A stretch of DNA of 64,000 nucleotides from assembly GCA_003344405.1 (NCBI GenBank), contig NOWV01000102.1, forward strand, positions 186,001-250,000, read 5' to 3'. The stretch is from Trichoplax sp. H2 (Eukaryota; Placozoa; Uniplacotomia; Trichoplacea). Under the pieces are notes generated by a model that was not told the DNA's origin, ran no database searches, and saw nothing but the letters and a program-made list of their open reading frames with translations. A program made the translations under genes and the position numbers. How positions within the stretch are numbered: the stretch's first letter is position 1; every line of letters begins with the position of its first letter. Below are positions 48,886 through 61,774 of this stretch, piece after piece.

Positions 48886-51191
48886 ATTGCTGTATTTTTT
48901 GACGCTATTATTGATAAGACGGACCAAAGTACTAAAATACGAATAGTGATCACCTTTATAAAGTTACATAAGCAGGAAGATGGATTTTGCTGTCTCTCTG
49001 TTATGATAAAATTGATGCAAGGTAAAAATTTTAATCCATAACATTTCATTTAGAATGTAAACGATAACATCATTACTTCAAACGATTATGATACTCTCCG
49101 AGTCAAATATCTTCAAAAAACTCACAACCAACTATCTACAAAATGGAAAATTCTATCCTCTAGTAGAGATACTAACTGCGAAAGCTATTTTCAAGTAGGA
49201 TGATGTGATTAAAATTGCTAATTTAGTAAACTTTCAGCTAAGTATAATAAATAAAAATGAACATTTACTAAGATACTATACGGAGTTAATAAAAACAGAA
49301 AAGGATAAGGAAAAAGTTTTAGTATTTTTCAGTAGCGTAGCACCAAAGGATTTATTTTACTATAATAGATGGATTACATCTATACTCTTAATATATAGTT
49401 AAGGGTCTAATTTTTGTCTAGCTACAGCAAAAACTATAATATAATTGAAAAGTAAACAGATGTTTTTTTGAACCATCGATCCAGTAGCCAATAGCCGATT
49501 AATTATTAACATCAAACATTGTATTATTGATGCAACCTAAATGAATATATAAACCAGTTTAAAGCTCTTTAAATAATTATTACAATAGGATAGGAAGTAG
49601 AATAAAATCTTCGCAGTGGCTACGTCATTCATTTTACGAATCTTCATCATCTTTACTCTGATATATATTTTCAAATCTTGGCTCGATTGCAAAGTACCTT
49701 TTAATGTGGGGATGTCACAAAACAGCTTTGCAACAAGATATCTTAATGTACGATCAATAAGTCAATTCCTTGAACCACGTATCAAGGAACGATATCTGCA
49801 CTATCACGAACACTTTTGCTCTACTAACAGACTACACAAAGACTTTAATGCCTCGTATTTTACGTTAAACACTAAGTTTGAGAATCCACTTTATTGCACG
49901 ATATACTGCATTTATATAATATTCCTCAATATCCATGAGTTATAGTTGGTACGATTAACTTTGGAATCATTTACTGAATTAGATATTAATTATAGCTACT
50001 GCTCCCTTAATACAGACAACGGTATTTACGAACATAGACATCTGATGAATAATACAGAATAGTCAGATTACGATATGTCCTATCACGGAACATTTCCACG
50101 ATAATTTACAATCTACTATAAGTAAGTTATAATCAAAATGATTCAAACTGTAAGTAGATGATTTACATTCCCTATTATAACTATTAATTCAATATGTGTA
50201 TTGTGTCTCGGTCATAAAAAGTCAGTACTATATTAAAACACAGTATATCCAAATTAGAAGTTAACTAAATAAGGATAGGCTAACAGAATTATCCTAACAT
50301 AGATATTTCTACTCTAATACAGTATATAACACTGTCACAGGGGAGTTTCTTGTCCTTTATCAAACAGATAGAAAGTCATTATGGCTGACTTGTGAATTAA
50401 TATTGCAGTTTATACAGAATAGAAAATATTCTGTAATTTTTATAGTAAAATCATTCTATCTGTTTTATAGATGATATTTACTTACAAACTGAAAGATAAG
50501 TTGGTATTATGAAGATTTAGCAAAAAGTAGATTGGTAATTTTCTTATTTATAAGTATAGTAATACTAGAATTGGATCGAGATCATCAGCCAATTAGTCCT
50601 TGTTATAATCCTAATAACTTATCAAAGCCAACTAAACAAAACCATTAAACTATGATCAGCTTTACTTTATTTAATCTGTTTGTAATAGGTCGTCAAGGTG
50701 ATACAGTCAAACAACCACATACCGGTAATTAGATATAAAATCGAAATAAATCTGACAAGGTTGCATGTCTTATTACGTCAACAAAATCAGAATTTAATTG
50801 GTAGATATGTCATTGGTCTTGAAATATTATACATATACAGTCACGATCTAATATACCACATTATGACATATAAACTAAATCCTAATGTACTTTCTAGGAA
50901 TTAATTTTACGTGATATGTTCTAAATCCTACCGCGTCAACATGAAATGATGTTATCGTCACGTAGTAAAATCGTTTATTTTTAGCATTTCTTTTCTCAAT
51001 TTTTCCTTATTTTCTAAATGATGATGACTAAAGCTGTATACCATAATATCCGTAGTAAATAATAATATCAAAATTATAACCGGTAATCAATCAGATTCTA
51101 GTTTCTATACGATGTCAGACCAATAAGGTAAATGTGTATTATTGGAAGACCTAGCTTACCAAAGTTATAGTATGGCCAATTATTCGACTAA
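48886..51191. other. Intergenic, no gene recognised
   Basis: Upstream flank of the leftward GPCR. A 109-codon plus-strand frame without ATG (49616-49945) starts with a hydrophobic stretch followed by SWLDCKVPF. It is unmatched and of chance length, so I do not call it a gene. Confidence 0.45.
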
Positions 51192-51196
51192 CTTAC

Positions 51197-51409
51197 TGTC
51201 ACAAACCAGCTTCGTGACAAGGATAACGTAAAACAAATCTCTAAATTACTATAGTCTCCGGGATTCAGTATCCCTTAACTACCTCACAAGAATTTAAACG
51301 CCTTTGATTCTACGTTAAACTCAACCAGACAATTGAGAACTGCTTTATTCAACCATCTGACGGGCTTATATACCCTTCTACAGCAGCTAACATTCATGAG
51401 TCATCTTAC
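51197..51409 (+). mobile_element. Truncated copy of the solo LTR family
   Basis: It begins TGTCACAAACCAGCTTCGTG and follows the copies at 43002 and 56545 closely, including the GGGCTTATATACCC TATA segment (from 51362) and the end CATTCATGAGTCATCTT. Homology then stops; the 3' half with GTACCGTGACA is absent. CTTAC precedes the element (51192-51196) and also occurs at 51405-51409. That may be a coincidence with the family sequence and not a true target duplication. Confidence 0.8.
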
Positions 51410-51529
51410 AAAGAGAAATTGAATTTCATAGAGTAAAGGTAAATTTAGCAATGTCTATGGTACATAAGAAATTTTACAATTAGGGATACTCTAGTATAGT
51501 ATAAATAACCCCGAAATAGTGAATGCTAA

Positions 51530-52490
51530 CCTGAGTTTTGTAGCTGAGACATATGTTACGATGTAGCTAATATTATAGGCTGATGGAGGTAAAACAATAA
51601 TGCTGAAATAGGATAGAGAAATTTTATAATCCTGATACTTGGTAAGGCTACAATAATATTGTAAATACTGAGAAGCTAATTAACGAGTAGTTTAGGAATA
51701 CTAGATTGTTCTATTTCGTATAAGCTAAGTTTTGTAGCTGAGACACATGTTACGACATAGCTAATATAGGCTGATGGAGGTTTAATGTAATACTAAAATA
51801 AGATAGGAAATTTTACGATCCTGATACTTGGTAAGGCTATAATAAAATCTTAAATACTGAGAAGCTAATTAAAGAGTACTTTAGGAATATTTGATTGTTC
51901 TATTTTGTAAAAGTTAGGTTTTGTACCTGAGATACATATTACAGCATAGCTAATAGACAGGCTGATAGAGGTTAAATATTAACGCTAAAGTATTAAACTT
52001 TAGGTTCCTGATACTTGATAAGGCTAGAATAAAATTATAAGTGCAGTGAAGTTAATAAACAAGTAGGAATATTAGATCGTTCTATTTCGTATAAGTTAAG
52101 TGTTTTAGTTGAGACACATCTTACGATAAAACTAATATATAGACTGATGTAGGTTTAATATTAAAGCTAAAATAGGATAGGAAATTTTATGATCCTGATA
52201 CTTGATAAGGCTGCAATATGATTGTAAATACTATAACGTTAATAAACAAATAGTTTGGGAATCTAAATTGTTGTTTATCATACAAGCTAGGTTTTGTAGC
52301 TGAGATACATGTTACGGTAAAGCGAATATATATAGACTCATGGAAGCTAAATATTGAAGCTAAAATAGGATAGTAAATTTAATGATCCTGATACGTAGTA
52401 AGGCTGTAATACAATTGTAAATACTGTGAAGCTAACAGAAAAATAGCTTATAGTTTAGGAATACTAGATCATTTCTTTCGCAATTCGTGA
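51530..52490. repeat. Tandem array, five or more units of about 188 bp
   Basis: The word CCTGATACTTGGTAAGGCT recurs at 51631, 51820, 52007, 52194 and 52387. Between them come shared segments AAATACTGAGAAGCTAATTAA, GTTTTGTAGCTGAGACACAT and AGGCTGATGGAGGTT. Spacings are 187-193 bp. Units differ by substitutions and small indels, so the array is old. No open frame persists through the units. Confidence 0.85.
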
Positions 52491-54719
52491 TATATTTGTA
52501 GACCACTGCTGTATTATTCCGCGTACTTAGAACTTGCGTGAAAAAGTAAATCGATTATTACAAAGTCATTCCTATTCACGTTTTCAACCCTAAATCATTA
52601 AATAAATTCTACAGAAATGACTATTCAATATTTCTAGTCATTATAGAGACTAATCATGTAAAGGAAAATGGTTCTTAGTATGAGCTAGAGAGCCTTAAAA
52701 GTATATAATAGCAAGATGGTTCCACCAGCTACGATCTAAGGCGGTGGCAAGGATAGTACAATTTGGCGTAAATCAGATATGCGAAGATGGTCTGACAATT
52801 AGCAGTGAAACAGACGTTATTTTATCATAAAATGTATTTTAATAATTACAGGTAATCAACTGCTTTTACCCGCCTCAGATTCCGATAAATTTTATGGTGA
52901 TAATAATTCTATGTAATAGATGTAGTGGTAAGAGTAATTTTATTGCATCATGTGTTATAGCTACATAAACACTAGCTATTAAAGCTCTTGCTCGATTAGT
53001 ATCTGCACTAAGTATCCTGCATTAAAGTAAACTTTAAATCATCTTCTTTTCGATTCTCCTCAAAAACATTTGTTTGGTATGCTGCAAAGCTGGTAAGAAG
53101 TAGTTTAAGTTTATTACCAACCTATACAAAACTCATGCTAACTTGTCTTAGTAATAGGCCTATTTAAATTTAAATAATTTTATTCGATTTATTAATTATT
53201 GCGTAACTAAAAAGAATTTCCACAAGTCTTGAGGTACCGTGTATCAAGTTTTCTGTTTCTTAATGACGAAGGTTTAATGGATTCTACAAACCTGTCGCAA
53301 ATCAACTCTACGATAACAGAGCTTAAAGCTGAAGTCTGAAAATTTCGTCCTGAATTGCGCATCAGAGTGCTTAATCCGATTAAGAAACTCTTGGAACTCC
53401 TATTTCTGATCTTACAGATTTACAGGCTTGTACTATTGTACACCTTTAACCTTATACCAGACATTAAACTTAACGAGTAAATTAATGCAGGTTACTTATT
53501 GAATAGTGTCGCAGCACCGATTAAGAATGATGAATTCTTTTTCTGTGATTACCTGTAAAACCTTCCACCTTACTGTAAGACTGCTACCAAGCTTCACTAC
53601 TTCAATACCTTCGCGAAGGACCTTAGTCAACAGTAAGAGCCAGTCTAGAAGCTTATAGGTAATATTATAAAGCTAGCTTTATTCAAATGTTGTTCCACTA
53701 CACAGCTTAAATTACTCTCCTTGAGTACAAATGCGCTTCCTCACACACTTGTGCCAAACTCCCCGTGTGCTATCTGTTAATTATTTCCTCCGTCATATAG
53801 CCTTTTCTATACCCATGTAATTATATTAATCATTATTGAGTATATGTATGAGTTAATTAATATACTGTATTGTGTACCAATAGTAACTTATTCCAATAAA
53901 TAACTTAAATCCGCTCAGTGCCTAATAGATTGCATAAAAGTGTGACAACCGCCATTTTGATTATTGTTCATATTTTGCATAGTACCGAACCTAAATCTAC
54001 ACAGTCATTAATGGAAATCCATTAACGGTTGAATATTACAATTTTGCCATAATATTTATAACTGTCTATTTCTAAATCAATTACATTATCACACTTAATA
54101 TCTTAAACCATAGCAAATGGTTAACCTCTCCAGATCAAATGTCGAAATTACGAGCATTTCCTAACGAATTTAGTAGTGTTATTGGACACAGATATCTGAC
54201 AACGCACTACAGTCACATTATCTATGGATAGAAGAATTCAAATTGTAATCTATAAATTCATATAACACAGTAATAATTATAGCGATTCGTGGGCAAAGTC
54301 TGCAAGTATGACTAATTACATGGTGAGATATTGCTGTAAAGACGCTCTTATTCAATTTTTTTGCTAACAGAACAAGTTTGCTAAGTACTTGGAAAATAGT
54401 ATACAAGAAAATCTTACCAATTTATAGGTAATAGATTTGCTACAAAGCAATTAAATATACTATAGTGTTACTGGTCCTCAATAAACGTAACAGCAGTTAA
54501 TTTCCATCTGGAGAAAAGTCTAATTTTATTTCCTGGAGAGCTTTCTTATATAGTCATGCATCAATTTACACAGCCGACTGCAAGATTTTACAAGTTTAAG
54601 ATAAAAACAGCACAACAGAATCCAGCCTAATTCAGTCATTTCATATAGAATATAATGAGATATCTTTAATAAGGATTAACTATACTTATTACAATCATTT
54701 CAAGTTTCGTAAGTGCTCA
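52491..54719. other. Intergenic, no gene recognised
   Basis: AT-rich with a few GC-richer patches (for example about 52730-52800 and 53560-53780). No exon or RNA gene was identified. Confidence 0.45.
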
Positions 54720-54734
54720 GTAAATATCAATTAA

Positions 54735-55000
54735 TAATCAAATGACGATATACCATAAGTGAAAAGGCAGTTTTGCTCAAAATGCTATTATGTAGGGGTT
54801 AAGTGAAGTAATTGATAAATTTCTTAATCTTGTCAATTGTGCAGATTTGTGGCATAATATTTTAGTGCCATATAGTCAATAAGAAATGACGATATACCGT
54901 AACTGAGAAGAAAGCTTTACCCAAAATGCTTTTATATAGAAGCAAGTCTGATTTAATTGATAAATCATTTTAGCATTTTCTTGTTAAAAGGTTTATAATA
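54735..55000. repeat. Two-copy direct repeat, about 145-bp period
   Basis: AATGACGATATACC occurs at about 54741 and 54886. It is followed in both by AAAATGCT-TTAT-TAG and TTAATTGATAAAT-type sequence. The copies are diverged. Confidence 0.65.
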
Positions 55001-55117
55001 AGCGGCTATAATTATCGAACAGAAATTGACAATATCATAATATGACTTCGCTGGTTGCGCATGAGTTAAAACAGATTACTTCTAAGTTATTACAACGTTA
55101 TTTTAAACTATTATTAT

Positions 55118-55337
55118 CTACTTCTTAACCTACTATAATATCAGAATTTATCCTGTACCGGTTAGCTGAATTAACTCTGCACAACTCGAGATATACGATA
55201 ACAAGGAGCATGCTATAAAGAGTTTCTGCCTGTTTAAAATAGTTACGGCATTCGAAACTCTAATTATAAATTCTCACAGTAATATAAATTACTGTACAGC
55301 AGTAACTCATCTCAGAAGTATAATCTAGGCAACAATA
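55118..55337. repeat. First copy of a 220-bp segment ending at an assembly gap
   Basis: The sequence from ATCTACTTCTTAACCTACTA to GGCAACAATA recurs at 55957-56177 with a few single-base differences. This copy runs directly into the N-gap. Confidence 0.95.
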
Positions 55338-55357
55338 NNNNNNNNNNNNNNNNNNNN
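55338..55357. other. Assembly gap (20 N)
   Basis: Run of 20 undetermined bases. Confidence 1.
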
Positions 55358-55628
55358 GCTCATTTAACAGAGGTTCAGTAACTATCAGATCGCTGACTAA
55401 CGAACATTATCCTCTTAGAAATACTTTTTGTAATATGATATATAGCAATCAAAAATAACCGGGACAGGGGAACTATAGTAAGGTAACACTACGAATTGCA
55501 AGAGAGCAATAGAACTAAGAGTACCTACTGATGTGTATCAATCACTTTTCAAATTTCGTTAAGTAACTTTCGTATTAGTATGTTTACCGAATAAGGATGG
55601 TTACTATATACAGTATAGAAATCAAAAG

Positions 55629-55648
55629 NNNNNNNNNNNNNNNNNNNN
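55629..55648. other. Assembly gap (20 N)
   Basis: Run of 20 undetermined bases. The 271 bases between this gap and the previous one are an orphan contig piece with no recognised feature. Confidence 1.
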
Positions 55649-55956
55649 CAATCAAAATGGCTGTATAGAAAACTCTATAAAGCTTCTATGTTTATTCAAT
55701 TTTCATCAGAATATTACATGAAATCAAAATTTAAAGGCCCAGTGGCCACCCTTAGCGATATAACGAATACTATTTTAATAATCAGTACTCTGCAGAAATT
55801 ACTACCTTAGAGCTATTCGTTTTACATGAAGAAATCTTTAGGTTAAAAGTACTGTAAGAATCTTATACTGACCTATTGAAATGAACCCATAATCAGAGTC
55901 ATTTAACAGTAGTATAAATACCCCCGCGCTGCTCATTTCAAGGGAGGGTGGGTGAG

Positions 55957-56177
55957 ATCTACTTCTTAACCTACTATAATATCAGAATTTATCCTGTACC
56001 GGTTAGCTGAATTAACTCTGCACAACTCGAGATATACGATAACAAGGAACATGCTATAAAGAGTTTCTGTCCGTTCAAAATAGTTACGGCATTCGAAACA
56101 CTAATTATAAATTCTCACAGCAGTATAAATTACTGTACAGCAGCAACTCATCTCAGAAGTATAATCTAGGCAACAAT
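55957..56177. repeat. Second copy of the 220-bp gap-associated segment
   Basis: It is nearly identical to 55118-55337 and continues into unique sequence after 56177. The bases just before it (about 55921-55955) are unusually C- and G-rich, with CCCCCGCGCTGC and GGGAGGGTGGGTG. Confidence 0.95.
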
Positions 56178-56544
56178 AGTTCTATCTAAATACGTTTGGT
56201 TATGACCATTATAGCAGAGCGAAGGTTCGATAATTGCTTAAAAAACAACAGACTTGAACTATCGGCTGTACAACAATTTAGGAGTTATTCGTGACAATTT
56301 ACAAATTCTGTATTAGATTTTAATCTTGTTCAATCTCTTCTACATTGAGCAATATATCAAAAAATTTAGTTTGCGATATCCAATCTTAATTATCCAATAT
56401 ATTATTTTACTAAAAAATGCTTAATCCAAATTCAAGTATTTATATCAATTTTAAAACTACTGATATTGCGATTGCAATATTTTTGTTCATTCAATCAAGT
56501 GATCATAACTTTTATTAAACGCTAGGTATAAGCAGGACAATGTG

Positions 56545-56980
56545 TGTCACAAACCAGCTTCGTGACAAGGATAACGTAAAACAAATCTCTAAATCTCTAA
56601 AATCTGCGGATTCAGTATCCCTAGTCACAAGAATTTAGACACCTTTGATTCTACGTTAAACTCAACTAGACAATTGAGAACTACTTTATTCAACTATCTG
56701 GCGGGCTCATATACCCCTTCTACAGCAGCTAACATTCATGAGTCATCTTGTAAAAATACTTAGGTGAGAACATCTACTAACTAATTTTTTACAGTCGGAC
56801 TACAACATGTCCATTCACAGAATCATTTCAGAGCACATTACAGCACAACATTAAATTTACTGTAACACATTTATAATTAGAGTAATTCCTATTGTAAGTA
56901 ACTAGTTGCAATATATTATCACTATATTATATTCACCAAATTTAGATAGCTATTTCTTCACGGTAGTTCGTACCGTGACA
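56545..56980 (+). mobile_element. Solo LTR, 436 bp, with ATGTG target duplication
   Basis: It begins TGTCACAAACCAGCTTCGTG and ends TTCGTACCGTGACA. It is flanked by ATGTG at 56540-56544 and 56981-56985. A CATATACCCC TATA-like segment lies at about 56708. The 3' half is nearly identical to the copy at 43002. No internal retroelement sequence is nearby. Confidence 0.87.
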
Positions 56981-56985
56981 ATGTG

Positions 56986-59900
56986 GCACATAAATTGTCA
57001 ATTATAAGCCTTTTAGAATAAAATTTCTTTAAAAATTTAAATATTAGTAATTTAAGAAAAAACAAAAAATTACTATTTAATTAACGCGCAAGATATTAAC
57101 TATTCTTATTTATTACTCTATTTTTAAACTTATCCTTGCAATCACAATGATCATTTTTAACTAATACCGGTAGTATTTGTTAATACGCGTATATCTCAAT
57201 AAACTAATTCCAACTCTAATTTCATCTACATTTCGAAAGGAAAATTGTCGAAATTATAATTCGATTATCAAAGTGACGCTATAGATCACCATTAAATCAT
57301 AAATTTTTTCTGCATTGCAGTATAACACTCATTCATTTATAGTAGTCCGGAGTAATTGTCTAAATATTTATACAAGTTCATTATCCTATCCCATACATCT
57401 ATAGTTATCGCTAACGAATGATTTCAATCTTTCTAGAAGTAATATAAGTTACTTAATTAATACCCTAAATGATCAGTCAAGATATTTCTAAGTCTACTCT
57501 TCTATTCAAATTTCTTGCTATCCGCATTATTTCTGCAAATAAGTTACCTGGAAACAATTTTAATTGGCTAGCTCAGGCTATAATTATTTGAAGTCATATA
57601 GCCTGAACGATTTAATTTAACATAAAAACAATCTATGTACACCGCCGATTGATAAGGTACCTATGGTAATTCATGCTTATATTGGAATTCACACATATTA
57701 TCATTTTTTGTTTACATTGCATAATTCAATTTATTCTATGCTCATTTAGCTTATACTGTATCGTTTTATCAGAAATCGCTAGTCATGATGGAAATATACC
57801 CGAGTTTATTTTGTCGGATGCCAAATACTGTGCCTTAATGAAGTTCACGAATCTGCAGTTAAAGGCTTAATTATTTTGAATATATTTTATTACAGTTTTG
57901 TACAGTAACTAATATCTAGCAGTATACAGCTCGAGATATAAGTATAAGTACAACGACTATCTAATTATACGATTCACTTACTATTCTGAATTTTAATAAA
58001 TTTTATTTAGAAAAAATTTTAATGAAACTCATTTAAAGTAGACTATTCAAGTAAATCATTATCTATTTTTTAAAAAGTCTGTACGTGAAATACACAAAAT
58101 ACACTTTAATTCAAAAAGTTCTGATTTTCAAGAATTATAACTCGCTCCCCATCATCTTTCCGAAATTTCAGGTTTATTAGTTGCTTTCTATAAATACAAT
58201 AATATTTCTAACTTGAACATGATATTTATAGAAATAATCATAGTTAGATAGCCAATATATTTATCTAACGGTCAGTATTTAAATATAGTTTTACATCTAC
58301 GAAGCAGCTGCTGTCAGTAGTGCCTATGAGTGTCCTTTACGGCCATTTGGGACTATTGGTGGTTACTGTAACAGTTATATAATAATCAATAGGATACACA
58401 AAAAGGATCGATATTGTTGTAGACAGGTTACCGATACATTCCTATGGTTTGGTATTTTAATGCGGTTTAATTACAAATTAGCATGTTACCAACCTATTAT
58501 CATATCATAATCAATACGGATTTTATCTATTTATAATTACAGAATTATCAACTGGCTTTTCGAGCGCCACATTTAATATTTATTATCGTATGATTCTCTT
58601 CAAAGAACTAGCATAGTATTTATGTGTATTTTAGACATTGTACCGATATTTAAACCTTCCAGATTGTTCATCATTAAGTAATAGCATAATCTATACGCGC
58701 ATCACGACGTTAGATCATCGTGAACAAAAATTTATTGCATCAATTATTACAGATAGTCTGTTCTTAAAGCTACAAACCAATTTACGTAACGTACAATTTA
58801 TAGATAGCAGATACTAAATAAGAAGGATTTTGTTTACATTAAAAATGACTATAATTTTTGAGTTAAACCTGTATAGGCTATATAGCTGATGCTTAATTTT
58901 AGAGATATACCACATGCCTATGATTCAATGCCATATATGTATTAAATAGCATTATGTAGCGGTAGTAGGAGAAATTTCTAATTTCGATATAGCAATGTGT
59001 TATCAACCTCTGATGTGACTATTGCCTAATGATTAGCTTGAGAATACGTAAATATTATTTACGTTTTATGCACCAAGTAATGAAAAAAGAGTTTAATAAT
59101 GATTTTTCGCTTGCGCACAAGAAATTAAACGGTCTACTTTGCGTCTGCCATGAAATTCGAGTAAAATCTTTACAGTTGTCCCGAAGTGTTAGTCTTGCTT
59201 GCTAGTTCAAAGTTATAGACCAATAGAAATGCCTGTACGTGTATTTTCTTACAGAATTATACACTCATTCGTTACAACATGTAAGCTACATAGAAGCTGA
59301 TATATAAAACTGGTAATGGTGACTTCAGAAGTAAGCTCTTAAATGCACGGAAATCAGCAATCATATCCATATCGATAATATCTCAAAGAATTACCACGAT
59401 CACTAGCAGCAGTATCAAAAATACTGTACAATTTAGCTTATGGCGAAAATTTCTGAATTTTTTCAAGAATTTTTGACATAATCTATTGTATATTGTAAAA
59501 TCAATCATAAAGATATCGTTCAGAGCATTTGCTATTATTGGTTAATTGCAAAGTAAAGCCAACAATAAGCAAAAAATGTAATATATTAAGTGAGTAAATA
59601 TACCTCTTTACTGCTAATTAAATTTCCAAACTACGAGATACATGCAATTTTGAATAAATGATTCTAACGTAATCACTACAATTCGATATTCCTTTAATTA
59701 GTTATGCCACCATAAAGCAGTATCTATAGCAATCAATACGATACTTGAACTTGCTGACAAAAGTTTAATTTCATTTACCCTCCGTTACCATACACCAACT
59801 GGCACAATTCTATTAGGTTTGAATGAGAAAAATAGAATAATAAAGCAGAAATTATTTTGAATTTATTACAGCAATTAATTTTAATATTCAATACCGCTTG

Positions 59901-60763
59901 GTATAAATATAAATATAAATTTATATTATACTCTTCTGACAATAAATTAAAGCTATTATTTCATCGGTATACTAATGACGATTTTAATTTCATAATGAAA
60001 ATGGAAGTAAAATTAGGACATCAATTTGTTAATCGACCAAATTAGCATATATAATACGACTCAATTTTAAAGAAATCAAAAATATAATGTAATAGGCATT
60101 AGTATATTATTCAATAGCAGCAAATCTAAACATTAAATACTTAGAGAATTAATACGCCGAACAATGTTATTCTAATTTATGTCAATGGTTTTAATAATTG
60201 ATTGAAAGGATTCAAAGCGACGTATAAGTAAAAATGAATAATTTAATCAATTCTAGAGTCTTATTCATTTTTGTCCTCTATACAATGGAATATTGTCCAA
60301 TTTTACTGCTCGTAAACCTTTATAATTTTAACTTAAATAATCCTAAACACCCATTCGAATACTACTCTAATTGAAACGACAGTATTTTATTTCGCTAAAC
60401 AATAATTATTTGATGTTATATACCAGGTTATCTAAAATACTGCCTACTATTAGACGATAGATACGCAATTGATTTGTCGAAATAATTCTTTCAAAACATG
60501 ATTCATGCGTCGGAAAGATCCAATAGAAATTATCATCTAATTAATTACTTTAAATAATTTTGCATATATCGTCAATACTTACGCCTAATTAATTATTTAA
60601 CGGAGAATATACGTCAAGTTTTATGAGAGACGCCGTTATTATTGTTCTCAAGTAGATTTAAAAGAAGAGAAATAAACATCACTTCGACAACGTCTTGGTC
60701 CCTAAGTTTCATCACTATAAACCTACATTTAGGTATAGCGAACTATCAAAAACGGGTTATGTT
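56986..60763. other. Intergenic, no gene recognised
   Basis: AT-rich sequence upstream of the fourth GPCR gene. No exon, RNA gene or clear repeat was seen. Confidence 0.5.
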
Positions 60764-61774
60764 ATGGATTGGAAAAGGCAATTCGAATCGAGCCACCAAT
60801 TTAATTCCACCTATTCTGTCAATGCTTCATCTTCCACACATATATTAAGTAATTTACGAATTGCAATTATATGTGTTTGCTCGATCATCTCAGTATTTAG
60901 TATAATGGGTAATTTGTTGTCGCTGATGGCTATCTCTAGATCTAAATACTGGCATACACCTAATGGTTTACTCTTAACTAATCTTGCTATAGTTGACTTT
61001 TTACTTGGGTTGATATGCTTACCGCTAGTAATTGCAGTAGCTTATGCAGGTCAAAATGTTCCAACAGTTTTATGCCAAATTCAAGCATTTTCATTAGGAG
61101 TTCTCAATTGTACTTCTATCAATACTGCTGTAATTATCAGTATCGATCGCTATGTAGCAGTAGCTCAACCTTATTATCATGCTGCATCTGTAGGTAGAAG
61201 TAAAGTTATTAAAGCAATCGTCACCGCTTGGTCACTATCGGCAATAATGTCCTCGATACCAATTATCGCTCAAGGAAAGTATGGACTAGGAATCTATGAT
61301 AATCGAAATCAAATATGTTGGTTTTTTATGAGAGATTATGCTAAAAATCATATCATTAATAGCATATTTATTACAGCAATGTTGTTAGCTATTGCTATCG
61401 TTTTATTTTGCTATGCAATTATGTTTGGAATTGCTTATCAGAAAAGTACTGCTACGCCTCTGTATCATTTTGGAAGCAGCTACCGTAATATTAAGAAAAC
61501 CATTTTTACTACCACCTTAATAGTGGGAACTAAAATAATTTGTTGGCTGCCATTATCAGTTGTCAGTGTTCTTGATGCTTGCACTACAGTACCATTAACT
61601 CCTTTAGTAGGAATTATGGTTTATTTCTTTGCTTTTGCCAATTCGGCTTTAAATCCGATGATTTATATAGCTACTAGTAGTACTTTGCGCTTAAAAGTAC
61701 TGCAACTTATCCATCGAAATCGTCGAGTTAATAATTTAGTCACTGTATCAAGCACTTTCACCAGAAATACATAA
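60764..61774 (+). CDS. Class A GPCR, single exon, 336 aa, canonical DRY
   Basis: The start is taken at the first in-frame ATG (60764, MDWKRQFESS). The frame is open further upstream without an ATG. N-glycosylation sites lie at residues 14 and 20 of the N-terminus. Landmarks: GN in TM1 (N50), NLAIVD in TM2 (D78), C104 with C185, and SIDRYVAV with a canonical DRY (128-130). CWLP is at 260-263 and NPMIY at 297-301. ECL2 has KYGLGIYDNRNQICW, and the TM6 entry reads KKTIFTTTLIVGTKI, both shared with the other three receptors. The C-tail is short with an HRNRR basic run. It is the most conventional of the four in its activation motifs. The ligand is unknown. Confidence 0.93.
   Translation: MDWKRQFESSHQFNSTYSVNASSSTHILSNLRIAIICVCSIISVFSIMGNLLSLMAISRSKYWHTPNGLLLTNLAIVDFLLGLICLPLVIAVAYAGQNVPTVLCQIQAFSLGVLNCTSINTAVIISIDRYVAVAQPYYHAASVGRSKVIKAIVTAWSLSAIMSSIPIIAQGKYGLGIYDNRNQICWFFMRDYAKNHIINSIFITAMLLAIAIVLFCYAIMFGIAYQKSTATPLYHFGSSYRNIKKTIFTTTLIVGTKIICWLPLSVVSVLDACTTVPLTPLVGIMVYFFAFANSALNPMIYIATSSTLRLKVLQLIHRNRRVNNLVTVSSTFTRNT

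Noticed and set aside
49616-49945. 109-codon plus-strand open frame with a hydrophobic start and SWLDCKVPF, vaguely like the entry to a discoidin-type domain
   Set aside because: It has no ATG and begins right after a stop, has no matching downstream exon, and frames of this length are expected a few times by chance in 64 kb of such AT-rich DNA.
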